Below, piece by piece: positions 45,895 through 56,287 of a DNA stretch of 64,000 bases. Numbering within the stretch: the stretch's first letter is position 1; each line of letters opens with the position of its first letter. The position numbers were made by a program, and so were the translations under genes. Origin of the DNA: Rhodamnia argentea. Lineage: Eukaryota; Streptophyta; Magnoliopsida; Myrtales; Myrtaceae. Location: the NCBI RefSeq assembly GCF_020921035.1, contig NC_063157.1, forward strand, positions 4,154,001 to 4,218,000, in the 5' to 3' direction. A model generated the notes under the pieces. It saw nothing but the letters and a program-made list of their open reading frames with translations, did no database searches and was not told the origin of the DNA.

Positions 45895-46423
45895 CAGGGG
45901 CGAGCAGTTCATGATCGTGTCGATTCTCCTCAAGAATCAAAAATCGGACTGGTGATCCTAGTTCTCAATTTTCGAAACCGGGGATGGACTGACGGGCTCG
46001 AGATCCGGTCGGGTCCCTGGGCAGTCCAATTGAATCGATAAAATGTCCAATAATCGAGGAAAAAGAACACCAAATGAAGCAACAAGCCCAATTTCCATAT
46101 AATCTCATTTCATTTGACCTCACGATATGGCAATTTGTGAATAATTAAATCACAATGTGAGTAGAGAAATCATAGGAGTAACAATTGAATAAAGAGAAAG
46201 GACAAGGTAAGGACAAAACAAAATCCAAAAATTAAAATAAATAAATAAAAGCAATCGATTCGATCCGATCCTGTACCCCTGGAACCAGGATCCGGACCGC
46301 CCAACCATCGATTTCAATTTTAAGGGAGATCGGACCGCCATCCTCTAAAATCGGTATCCGGACCATCGGTCCGGTTCGGTTCGGGCCGGTCCCGATTCGG
46401 TCGGTTCAACTTACTCACCCCTG
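45895..46423. mobile_element. Non-autonomous hAT-type element (529 bp)
   Basis: The left end CAGGGGCGAGCAGTT and the right end (read inwards) CAGGGGTGAGTAAGTT are terminal inverted repeats. The flanking 8-mers CTGGCCCT and CTAGGCCT agree at six of eight positions, fitting a decayed 8-bp hAT target duplication. The subterminal parts are packed with CGGTTCGG/CCGGTCCG-type repeats typical of plant hAT elements. No transposase frame is present. Confidence 0.65.
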
Positions 46424-47988
46424 CTAGGCCTCGAGGCCTTTTTAGAATATCCTTTGTCCGGAAATACTTGTGTTTTGTTTTCGTGTTACACATGAATGAA
46501 TGAATGACTTTCTTTTTCTAGACAAAAAAACAGAGAAGAGAGAAACAAGGTTCTAATTGTTTAGCAAAAAATGAATAATTGAAAAATATATATTTTTTTA
46601 AATGATTATTTGTATCGCTTGAAATAATTAATTAATAAAAAAATATTATCATGAATGACAACAATTTATATCTAATTTTCGTGAACGGTGAAATTGGAGA
46701 ACCACTCTAGTACTTCCAACCATCTCACGGATATGATTTATGTGGCAAATATGATTTATGCGCTCATGAGAAAGGCTGTTGAATCCGGGACGAGCGCTGC
46801 GAGTGAGAGAGTGAGGTGAAAGATGAGCCGCGGGCGGTCGTCAGCGAGACAGAGGGAGACCGTGAGGCGGGATCGGGGACTGACAGGCCATGATAGGCTG
46901 CAAGTGTCGAGAGGCGTAGACTTCAGGATCAGAGTTAAGAGAGAGGGAAAGTGAGAGAATTGAGAGTTGAGAGGCTGCATTGGGTTAACTTGGGGATTGT
47001 TTAGGCACCAAAGCTTCTGTGCCCTTCAATGCATCTCTCCATTTCAGCTTTCATTTTTCTTACTATGGTCTTCCTAGCTAAATTTTTTGCCATAACTGAA
47101 TGATTCTTTTGGGGGTAGCCCCAAAAATTTGGCAAGAGGAGGCACCGTGACACGGCGGTGAAAGGTCTAAACAACTAGCTGCTACGCCAATCTAACACCA
47201 GCTTAGTTTAATCAAAACTATACCTTTTCTGGGCAGCGTAAGCTACGCCGTCTACATAGCTGGATTGCCTCACGGGTTATCACATCCAGTGTTCAGCACC
47301 TTGCCCCGACCGCGGATGAATCAAGACATAAGAAATGAAATCCAGTTGAGAAGCTCGGATAAGCAAAAGGATGGGTCTTAATTCTGTGTAGTCTCATTTG
47401 GAACTGGAACTAAAAGTTGTTGGAAATGATCTTCAGACTTTGTGCAGCACTGCCTCTGGGAACCCCCCATTCAAAATCAAATTCTTCCAGTTTCTAGCAG
47501 TTCGATTGTCATCAAAGCAGAGTTTTCGGTTAAGACAGCAAGCAAGCAAGCATTGATAAGAGCCCGTGGAGCTCAAAAAAACTACTCAATGGACCAGAGA
47601 TAGTCGATCAACTCTAAAATGCCTTAGACCTAGCTTATGCATGAAAGTGCAGACTTCTGGAACCTATAATTACTTCATAATCGAGCTCAATGTTCCTCTT
47701 CAAGTGTGATAGATATTACCCAATTTCCGAACCTCATGTATAGGAACTTGCAGTTGTAAGAGCGAATTTAAGCCATCAAATAGTTGGCATTCCAGCTCAT
47801 GTCATTCACTCAGTGTACAAATTGGGATTGCACAGAAGAAGATGTACACGGGTATCAAAAACCAATATCATGAGAACATATTGCATCTCATTTTGCACCT
47901 ATGGCTGATGTTGATTTAGCAAAAAGTTCTCATAAGGACATAATCATGTTACATTTGTACATAACTTGCCAACATTAAGTACAGGTAG
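46424..47988. other. Spacer between the hAT element and the UPF0548 gene
   Basis: AT-rich, then a purine-rich block at about 46780-46970 resembling a plant 5' leader on the minus strand (agagagag/gcggcgg-type text). About 47100-47300 has short GC-richer text. I found no tRNA cloverleaf or conserved protein here. The last about 300 bases are probably the 3' untranslated region of the UPF0548 gene. Confidence 0.4.
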
Positions 47989-50418
47989 CTAAGAAGCTCT
48001 TAAATGTTTCAGGACAGCATTGCTAGATTGATGAGCAAAGTACTTCTGCCTGAGTTGTACATATGGGTAACCAACGAAAGAGAGAAAGTGGGCAGGCTTT
48101 GAGAGGGAGAGTATTTCATACCACACTTGATTCTTCTCATCCAGCTCAATCGAAAAGCTCTCTTCCCCAGCCTGCAGCAAAATGAATGCCACGTTATTAT
48201 TTAAGAAGCCTTGATGTTCTATGAATAAAACTTGGCCATATGCCCAAAGAAAACATTTTCGAGCAAGAGAAACTGAGAGGTGAGCCTGGTGTAAGTTGCC
48301 ACGTGAGATAATTGAAACAGACTCTGCAACAATGTCGAGTAATATGTGGCAGAGGGTTCTCATCAAGATTGAGATATGATGAAAAGATGTGATAAAGGGA
48401 AGATGAAAAGGTTGTCAATCTCTAGTCTTGTCAGAAGGCCAACATAGCTTAACAATGATCAAAGGTTGAGGCAATATGAAATCACGAAGATCAAATTGAT
48501 AAGAAGCCTCGATGTTCTACGAACAACACTTGGTCATACACCCAAGAAAACATTTTGGAATGGGAGAAAATCAGAGGTAAGCCAGGTGTTTAGTGCCAAC
48601 TCAGATGATTGAAACAGACTTTGTAAACATTATCATATAATATGTGACAGGGGGTTGCTTAACAGATGATGAAAAGACGCGATGAACGGAAGATAAAAAG
48701 GTTGTCAATCTCTACTCTTGTCCGAATACCAAGACAGCATAACAATGATCAAAGGGTGAGGCAATACAAAATCACGAAGACCCAATTGATAAGCCCATTG
48801 TCGTCATCAGCCTAAGAGCTGTGACAAGATGAACTTAATTTTCACAGAATTAGAGGTCTGATGAGTGCTAGCATTATCATTTTTGCTACAACTTTCAGAT
48901 GATAAGAACTAAAATCTGTGGCTGGAAAGAAGCTGCCAACTAGACTGAAACAATAACAACTTCTGCACAAGACAATATCAGAAAAATTAAAGATACTGAA
49001 AAGTTTGCTAAGAAAAGGGCGAGGGAGGACACGCATGCATGCACCCAATTCTCATATTCGTTCGTAGAGCAACTGATTAGAAAAGATATGGATCCTAATT
49101 AGTCTGCTGCCATGGTTTATGATTCCGTATGCTTTATGTTGACAATTAGATAACGCGCTTATAGCTTGTAAGGATAAGAAAGCAGCAGAGTAGTCACTGG
49201 CTTAATTAGGATATATACTAGGAATACAGTCCACTGTCCTGTTATTGCCAAATGCTCCTCAGATCCCCATGTCTCCCTTAGTAAATAGTCTATCCAAAAC
49301 TTTAGAGAAGAAAGCTTGTAGTACTGAAATCCACACTATAACTTGCAAATTAAGGTAACAGCAGCAAAATATTCTACACAATAGAACGAAGAACCAAAAT
49401 GAAAACTCAAGACATGCTTGTAGATGACAGTAACAGTGACCAAGGATAGTCACATGGAATTCCGCAAATCATACAAAATCTACTCAAAGGTTATTTATAA
49501 GATGCAAAATAGCTTGCAACGAATAACGTAGTGTAGGTTGCTTAAAATCAACACTATTCCAAGCTAACATTGACACATGCATCTGAGCTTATGCAAGAGT
49601 TAACAAAATTTTTGTATGTCATGAAATATGAAGGCACAAACATCACTACAAAACAATTATTATAACCAGGAAGCCACAAGATGACATTTATTAAAATTTG
49701 AGCCACACTTATTCATTTAAGCACCCGTGTTGTACTTGAGGTCAAGGAAAGCTACCAACCAGCAGGTGACCTTTAAGTGTACCACCGCCAAAACGAAAGG
49801 AAGCCACACCCTTCTTAGACTTCTGGCTTTCATTTACAAAGACCACTTCAAGAGGCATCACAAGCCAAGGCAGAAACTCCTTGACACAAACACAAAACTT
49901 CACCCCATTCTGAACTTGAGTCGTGGAATCAACAAATGCCCAGTTCAACCCAAAATGCCTACAAATGCAATCGAGTCTCAGGACAGGAACGTAAACCTGC
50001 ACGAGGCTTCACCTACACGGAACATATGAAACAGACCTCCAACTCTGAAGAGCATTCTTTCCTTTTTCATAGGTTTCACGACCAGAACCTACTAAAACAC
50101 GGGCATGGTTGAGTAAGAACCCATCCTTGTTGAGTTCACCATCCTCCTTGAGGATCGACACAGCCTTCGCCGTAGCCCCTTTGTATTTAGCATCATAGTT
50201 GAAAGGACCAGACCTGGGTGATACATACAATACTCACTATCATAAATGAGTGAATCAACACAAGCTAATTCAGTTTCCACTTCTATGAAAAAACATTGGC
50301 AGCGGATTTTTTAAAAGCGCAATAGACAAGAAAGACATCAGAATCGGAGTTAATCTTACTTGTCAATGCATTGCTTCTGTTGTTCAGCAGAAGGTCGAGA
50401 CCAGAACACAAAAACCAT
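47989..50418 (-). CDS. UPF0548/DUF1990 protein (OEP23-type), four coding exons
   Basis: Exons from the 5' end: 50360-50418, 50037-50213, 49760-49958 and 47989-48171. The 618 nt encode 205 residues, the usual length for the family. It starts MVFVFWSRPSAEQQKQCIDK and continues SGPFNYDAKYKG, KDGFLLNHARVLVGSGRETY, FGLNWAFVDSTTQVQNGVKF, MPLEVVFVNESQKSKKG, GTLKGHLL, AGEESFSIELDEKNQVWYEI and FLSFVGYPYVQLRQKYFAHQ. It resembles Arabidopsis At2g17695, reported as a plastid outer-envelope protein; its biochemical role is not settled. The first coding exon is short. A likely non-coding leader exon lies near 50893-50990, ending CCCCAAAAG before gtaagt. Intron 3 is long because of a tandem duplication and other sequence. 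Confidence 0.9.
48203..48795. repeat. Tandem duplication (two about 297-bp units) in intron 3 of the UPF0548 gene
   Basis: Unit 1 (48203-48500) and unit 2 (48501 to about 48795) both begin AAGAAGCC.CGATGTTCTA. They share 'aagaaaacattttggaa.gggag', 'ttgaaacagact.tg', 'aaaaggttgtcaatctcta' and 'taacaatgatcaaagg'. They differ by scattered substitutions and small indels, so the duplication is not very young. Confidence 0.75.
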
Positions 50419-51577
50419 TCCCAACTACCTACACATTTTAGAGTACAAGACCAATTTCACTTCAAACACCTATCAGAATCATGCAACTCAGTTCTAACTA
50501 ACAATGAAACAAACAACAAACCAAGCCTTATCCCACCAGGTGTGTAGGCCAATTCAGTTAAATAATGGAATTCCAGAAAAATTTCAATTTAAGGACATGT
50601 GACATGTCTCTCACAAAGCATAAATTCCCAATACTTGACTAACAAAATACCAAGGATTGCTAATCACATCATGGCTTGAATGTCCACATGAGAGCCACTA
50701 ATCTCCACGCCGAAAGTTGAATAATATCGTAAGGTGATGCATCTCCATCAATTCTTTCATTCAAACAAGCAGTGAAACAGCACTCGATTCACCAAATTGG
50801 AGGGATGAACAAAATATTTGCATTTTCAGCTAAATAAAAGCAAAAGGACAGTGCGAGAAATCACTAGCACCTGATGGGTTATTGCACTTACCTTTTGGGG
50901 CGACCGTCCAAGAGCTCCCGAAGCAAAGTTGAGAAGATTGAGTGTGAGGAGCAACTGAACTGAAAAGGAGCAAACTCTTCTTATGTTTCTTTTCGTTTGG
51001 TCGAAAAACTCTCCTTATGTTGAAAGGCCGAAAAAAAAAATACGGAGTGGATGAATGGTCGTCGTTTAAAATGGGCTCAGGCTTAGACCCGATACAGGAA
51101 AAAGCCCAACAACCCAACAATGTCACTGCATTTCGGCGGCTTCGTGAGTCGGTCTCTGGTCATGCGTTTAGTTTTTTATTTTCTTTTCTTTTTTGGGGTC
51201 AAAGTCATGCGTTAAGTTAGAAAATCGATTTTGAGGACTCTTAGCATTAAAAAATTACTACTTGAATACATTATTAAAAGGATTATTATCATGAAAAATC
51301 ATAACTGGTACACTTATGATAAATTTACCCAAATTATTTTTTTAATCACAAAAAATTCCAAACTGGTACATATGTGACACATCCAATTTGCCTCTCAACA
51401 GTCCACTAATTTGGGTGATGGCCCTGCAAAACAAACATACTAGTTTCTGATTCTATTCATTTATTTCGATATTTACAATTTCAGTCGTAATAATCACAAG
51501 ATGGTTCGCATGGCATTGTCTTTATATCCCAAAACCCAAGAAACAAAAAGGAAGAAAAATTGAAATTCTCCGCCGGT
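50419..51577. other. Leader/promoter of the UPF0548 gene and SEN2 3' region
   Basis: About 50419-50700 is duplicated at 63707-64000. A probable non-coding first exon ends at about 50893 (donor gtaagt). About 51240-51540 is AT-rich without genes. Confidence 0.45.
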
Positions 51578-52294
51578 TCAATCGCCATTAACATCTTCAC
51601 GGCAATCTTTTGGACTCCATCTTGCTACGACTCGCTCTTCCACAGAGTACAGAGTCACACATGAAGGAGATGCATCGCCATGACCGCACTTGTTGATGTA
51701 AAGCACCAGGAGCGCTTTCGCTACGCTCCCGCAAAGACGAACCGTGCAATGAACATCCGACCATACCCTCAGCCGCCCATTCTTGCCACCATCCCCTTCT
51801 GTCAAAACAAGCACGGCATATTCAGAATGGACAAGAGACGGATGGTGCCGGTACGCAACAAATTCTACGCCGTACTGCGATCCCGACCTGACTACCCAGT
51901 TTTTTGCCCGAAGATGAGAATACGCTTTGAAAAATTCAGGGAATGTAGTCTTATTATCCGTCATGTATTTCCATAACTCTTCAGAGGTTTTTCGACAATT
52001 ATCTCCACCGTGAATGCCGAGGCATTTGAGGGTATAGCAAAGGTAAAAGGCTTCCTCCATGCTCAATTGAAACCACTGCTTGTCCTTCTCAGCTGTGACT
52101 ACCAGTCGGCCAAAACATGCCCGATTTAGAAGATCACTTTGATCTGCCTCTACTGCAAGAAGAACAGAGCAACCTGAGAGCAGACCATGAGCATTTGACT
52201 CAATCAAAGATGACTTGAGCCGGGACACAATCTCGGACATTGGATCAGCTTGTGCTCTGACCTCTGCACCCTTTCCTTTCCATCTTGGCCCCAT
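51578..52294 (-). CDS. SEN2: tRNA-splicing endonuclease catalytic subunit Sen2
   Basis: An uninterrupted frame of 238 residues, starting MGPRWKGKGAEVRAQADPMS. The N-terminal half carries GLLSGCSVLLAVEADQSDLL, CFGRLVV and WFQLSMEEAFYLCYTLKCL. The endonuclease fold has FKAYSHLRAKNWVVRSG followed by the catalytic set: Tyr141 (QYGVEF), His156 (PSLVHSEYAVLV) and Lys193 (GSVAKALLVL). Spacing and context match plant Sen2 subunits. The enzyme cleaves pre-tRNA introns at the 5' splice site within the Sen2-Sen34-Sen15-Sen54 complex. Plant Sen2 has been reported in the nucleus and possibly at organelles. Nothing is broken. Any introns would lie in the leader, since a 5' exon could sit near 53600-53790. 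Confidence 0.94.
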   Translation of the reverse strand: MGPRWKGKGAEVRAQADPMSEIVSRLKSSLIESNAHGLLSGCSVLLAVEADQSDLLNRACFGRLVVTAEKDKQWFQLSMEEAFYLCYTLKCLGIHGGDNCRKTSEELWKYMTDNKTTFPEFFKAYSHLRAKNWVVRSGSQYGVEFVAYRHHPSLVHSEYAVLVLTEGDGGKNGRLRVWSDVHCTVRLCGSVAKALLVLYINKCGHGDASPSCVTLYSVEERVVARWSPKDCREDVNGD

Positions 52295-53988
52295 TGACGA
52301 AGACTACCTGCTGGTGGGATGGGTTTAATTGTAGAAGATTAGCGAAGGTTAGTAAATCAAGTATGACGAAAGTATCAGCTAATAACACCAATATCTAACA
52401 AAATATTCTCTTCCGCAACAATAACTAAGAAAAAATCCAAACCAATAAAAATCAGCGCATCATCACACTGAAACAAACTAGAATAACAAAGAATTTATCT
52501 TCACACCGGAACATTCTGATAATGACTTAAGTGCAATGATTTGATATAAAATCAACAGCTCTAGATATTGACTCCTAAGTGATGCTTGATCAAGCAGCAG
52601 ATGGTCTGAGGAGTCCAGCCTTTTCTTCCTTTCAAGCGGGAATGATTCATCTACTGCAGGTACTTAGTGTTGTGACAGTTCATGCTATATTGCTCCAAGT
52701 TTTGGTGAGAGCCCACCAGATTCACAACCACAAGTATAAAAAGAATGTTCTCAAGTTAAGAGCTTTAGAGCACAGTTGTTATCCACTCTATAGGTTAGAC
52801 ACAAGAGCGAAGTCGAGGACAACACTGACTGAGCTGGTCTTGTTATTCCTACAAACTCAGCAAACTCATCAAATCTCTACACAGAGAAGTCTTGACAAAA
52901 CCCCCCAAACTCAAAGTCAACTTTAACACACAAGTTCAGGAACTACCAATAGATATTATTCATGCACAGCGATTCTCACAAGACATTATCCAGACAAATA
53001 CTCCCGCAACTGCAAGAATGGCGGATAATGGGCCCAGCGAGCTATGCCAAGGCATCAATCTTTACGGTTTTAGTGCAAATCCCACTAGGCTGAAAACTCG
53101 GTTTCTGCATAAACCTCTCCCTCAATGTGAGAATTTAACCTTGCATTGCAGGTTGCAAACTTGCAATATACTCCACTAGTTCAGTGGCATTTTCTCCACC
53201 CTCTCGACAATTAAACTCATGTATCTCCACTTCTTTCTACAGAATCAATTTAATCATGCTCTATGACTATTGGCTACTGCCTCCCTTTAATTTCACCGCC
53301 ACCACTCGCTCAGGCTCTGCTTCTATCAAGCCGAAGATTCGGCAACATTTTCCTTCAACGTAAAAACTAACATTTCAGAGAGCTAAGTCACATGTATCTG
53401 AGCAGAGATGAAGATCCATGCCTTGTTCAGATCCTGTGGTTGAACCGAAGCGAGATTCCTAGTCGCGTTCTCTAACACCAAATTTTCATTGCACTGGACG
53501 GACCTAAATTTCGAACACCCGAAAGCCATCAATCTCAAGATGTACAAATCGAAGACCAAAAAAAGGCAAGACATTCACTCACGAGCTTCTTGAAGAACTT
53601 TTCTTTCGCCGAGACACCACGAGCTGAGCGGGCGCGCAGCCGAGGCAAGCACGAGCCAAGACGAAGCTAGCCGAGCAAGCACGGACCTGGGGGCAAGCGC
53701 CGCCGTGAGACGGAGCGAGCCAAGTGAAGTTCCGCCGAGCGTCGCGAGCGTAAGAGACGGAGGGAGACCGGGAGATGCGAGAATTGAGACGTTTTATTCT
53801 GCTTAATATGGGTATTATTTGATGAATTTTTAGGGATAAAAAATCTGTTGAGTTAATTTTAACCGTGTTTAATCATAAATGTAAAAAAAAAAAAAAAAAA
53901 CATGCTAACTCATTCAACTAAACGCGATGAATGATGTCTAAAACGCGTTAATCAGGTCAATGCGTTAAAAAACATCAAAGCCTGTTTC
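52295..53988. other. SEN2 upstream region
   Basis: Includes the second copy of a short block (about 53281-53390, see 45664-45765) and a GC-rich segment at about 53600-53790. Read on the minus strand that segment looks like a plant 5' leader exon ending near a CCAGG/gt-type site, possibly the SEN2 first exon. A 19-base A run is at about 53883-53901. Open frames at 52579-53179 have no family resemblance. Confidence 0.4.
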
Positions 53989-54244
53989 TAGAGGTGACTG
54001 GTTCTGGTTCGGGATCCGGCAGTTCCGGTTCCGGGCCTGTTCGGTGTCGGATCCGCAGGTTTCAAGGCCCAATTGCTCTTTTCACCCAGCCTCCTACCTT
54101 TTTTTTTTTAAAAAAAAAAAGCATGGTCGGAGCTCGCTCGGAACCGCCGGTTCCAACAATTTACAAACCGCCGGTTCCGGATTGGAACCGTGGGCCCGGT
54201 CCACGGGCTGGTTCCGGGCCCACGGGTCCATTTGGCCACCTCTA
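53989..54244. mobile_element. Non-autonomous hAT-type MITE (256 bp) with a perfect 8-bp target duplication
   Basis: Starts TAGAGGTGACTGG and ends GGCCACCTCTA, giving inverted ends TAGAGGTGRC. It is flanked by CCTGTTTC at 53981-53988 and again at 54245-54252, an exact 8-bp duplication. The interior is rich in GGTTCCGG/CCGGTTCC repeats with one poly-T/poly-A block. No coding capacity. Confidence 0.85.
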
Positions 54245-54639
54245 CCTGTTTCTATCGAATTAAAGTCCGTTCAATTTTGGGTCGTGTTGAGAATCGGTGA
54301 TCCCGGGCCGGGTTCATGTTTTAGTGGCAGATTGGATTGCGGCGACACCCGGGCAAAACGTGATAAATGTTTGAGTCTCAATTGGGTCTTGTAGAAAAAA
54401 GAAATTGGGTCTTATAGCCCCACCTTTGGGATTGAGATGTGAATGGCATGTATTAATCCACTGTGATCTAAACCCTAATAAGACCTCGTTTCGGATGAAA
54501 ACAGTTTCTGCTCAAACACGTGATTCAATATTTGTCGCGCCTAACATGTGTGTGAGAGCTGATGCATCAAATACTTTTGAAAAAACTTCAAATAAAAATT
54601 CAAAATGCTATCATTTTCTTAAATAAAGGGCTCAAATGA

Positions 54640-55115
54640 ATATTATTTCAAAGAAGGACCCAAAGTGCAATAGTATGTTTTAAATAAGGACCTGAATTGA
54701 CCATAAAATTTCAAAAAAGGCCCGGCCTAAAGGGCATTTTTGTCATTTCTCCATTGAAAAGAAAAAACAATCCCGAAAAAAGGGAGGGTTGTGGCCGCCA
54801 CTCCACCACCGGTGGAGGTCCGAGTGGGGGTCATTGGCCCTCCCCTAATCAAGGCAGGGGCCAATGACACCTTCTCGGATTCGAGAGAGGGCTCGACCCT
54901 CTCGCTATTGCCGGCCCTCGCCTCTGATCGATGAGGTTGTTGACCCACACCAAGGTGTCGACAACCCCGCTGGCCACTTTAGGCTTTTATTTATAACAAA
55001 ATTCACTTCGGATATTGTTTGACAAAATAAGGATATTTCAGGCCCTTATGTGAAAACAAAGTTCACTGAGAGCCTTTATTTAAGAAAATAAGAGTACTTC
55101 GAGCCTTTATTTCAA
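54640..55115. repeat. Foldback element of a second family
   Basis: The left arm begins 'aaataaagggctcaaatgaat' and continues 'aaggacccaaagtgcaa'. The right arm, read on the other strand, begins 'gaaataaaggctcgaagtac' and continues 'aaataaaggctctcagtg'. The core is GC-rich with an internal palindrome-like 'tggccctcccctaatcaagg / caggggccaatgac'. A related arm is at about 57736-57880. Confidence 0.55.
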
Positions 55116-55124
55116 ATTTTCCGA

Positions 55125-55432
55125 ATATTTTTTCCGTTCTATGCTCTCTTCATTCTGTCCTAAACATATATAAGCTCCATCCTTTGAAGAACTATTTTTT
55201 CAACCAGAAAAACTCGTTCAATGCATCAACTATTTTTTCCACTTTGTTCTCTCTCTTCAATCTGTCGTTTTACATATATAAGCTACATCCAGCGAACTAT
55301 TTTTTTCAAACCAAAAACTCATTCGATGCATCAAATATTTTTTCTGCTCTATTATTTCTCTTCATTTTATCCTAAACATATATAAGCTCCATCCTCTAGA
55401 GAACTATTTTTCAAGTAAGAAAAACTCGATGC
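55125..55432. repeat. Tandem repeat, period about 105 bp, nearly three units
   Basis: Units start near 55126, 55231 and 55336, each opening with TATTTTTTC. Each contains CATATATAAGCT.CATCC and 'gaactattttt.caa', and each ends with 'aaaaactc.ttc.atgcatcaa'. It directly abuts the foldback element to its left. Confidence 0.75.
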
Positions 55433-56287
55433 TCGACAAGACATGTTATGTGAGGCACTAAAAATCTGGTTTTAAGTCCAGAGCCCATACAGAAACCAGG
55501 AACGACCACCCCTCGTCGCCCATTCGCTTGCCAAATTTGCAAAACTAGCGACCCATTGTACGCGGTTGGGTAGGAAGTGAGAAATCCGGTAATTTGACCG
55601 CCCATGAAATAAGCCTAGCGACCATGTATTACGACATCTCACAACAATATGCTGCTAATAAGGTGCAAGCTCAACAAGCAAAGGAGGTGTGTGTCCCGCA
55701 CGTTCCCACATCTCCAATCTTTCTCATTTTCCCTTTTGGCCGAGTCCTAGTACTGTTTGACAGCATAAGCCCTAGTGCCAACCCATTTCTCAGGACCTCA
55801 GACTCACTCTTTGCTATTGCTCAGCACAGCCAGCCAACAGCAGTTTTTTCACACAGTGAATTGATTAAGACTGAAACATGCGCTCAGATGCACATACCAA
55901 TGGAATTTGCTTCCTCGAAGCATTATTCCGTGCTCCAATTCGAAGCAAGTTGCCACCAAAATCCAAATGAAGGGTAGCTCAACGACTGTGTATGAATATC
56001 GATGGAGCTGCTGAGAATGCCTGAATTTCGCCGCCATCATCAAGAGAATGGAGGTCAGGAGCAAAATCAGAAGATCATTCAACAAGGCACCACAAGTTTT
56101 TTATATTGATGTTCTGTTCTATTATAAAAGTATACATGAGATTGGATGCACTCAAGCAAGCACATGTGCCATTACAAAACTAGGGAAGGGAAAAGCTAAA
56201 CCCCAAGATGCCGGGCAGAGACATCCTCACATACAGATAAATTACATATTCACCTATTTCAGATCTTATATTCAGGACTAACATGGT
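55433..56287. other. Spacer before the first minus-strand F-box gene
   Basis: About 56035-56100 resembles about 58850-58930, the shared 3' flank of the two F-box genes ('gaaaatggaggtca.cagc'). A 127-codon plus-strand frame at 55594-55977 has no recognised family and is probably chance. Confidence 0.45.

Noticed and set aside
46756-46980. A 74-codon minus-strand frame in a purine-rich block
   Set aside because: Low complexity, looks like leader-type sequence, no homologous feature.
47100-47320. Possible structured RNA or tRNA
   Set aside because: I looked for tRNA A/B-box words and a cloverleaf and could not form one.
52579-53179. Plus-strand open frames upstream of SEN2
   Set aside because: Short, overlapping, no family resemblance. 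The region is more likely leader intron or spacer.
55594-55977. A 127-codon plus-strand open frame
   Set aside because: No recognisable motif or paralogue in the window. It overlaps the 3' flank shared by F-box genes.
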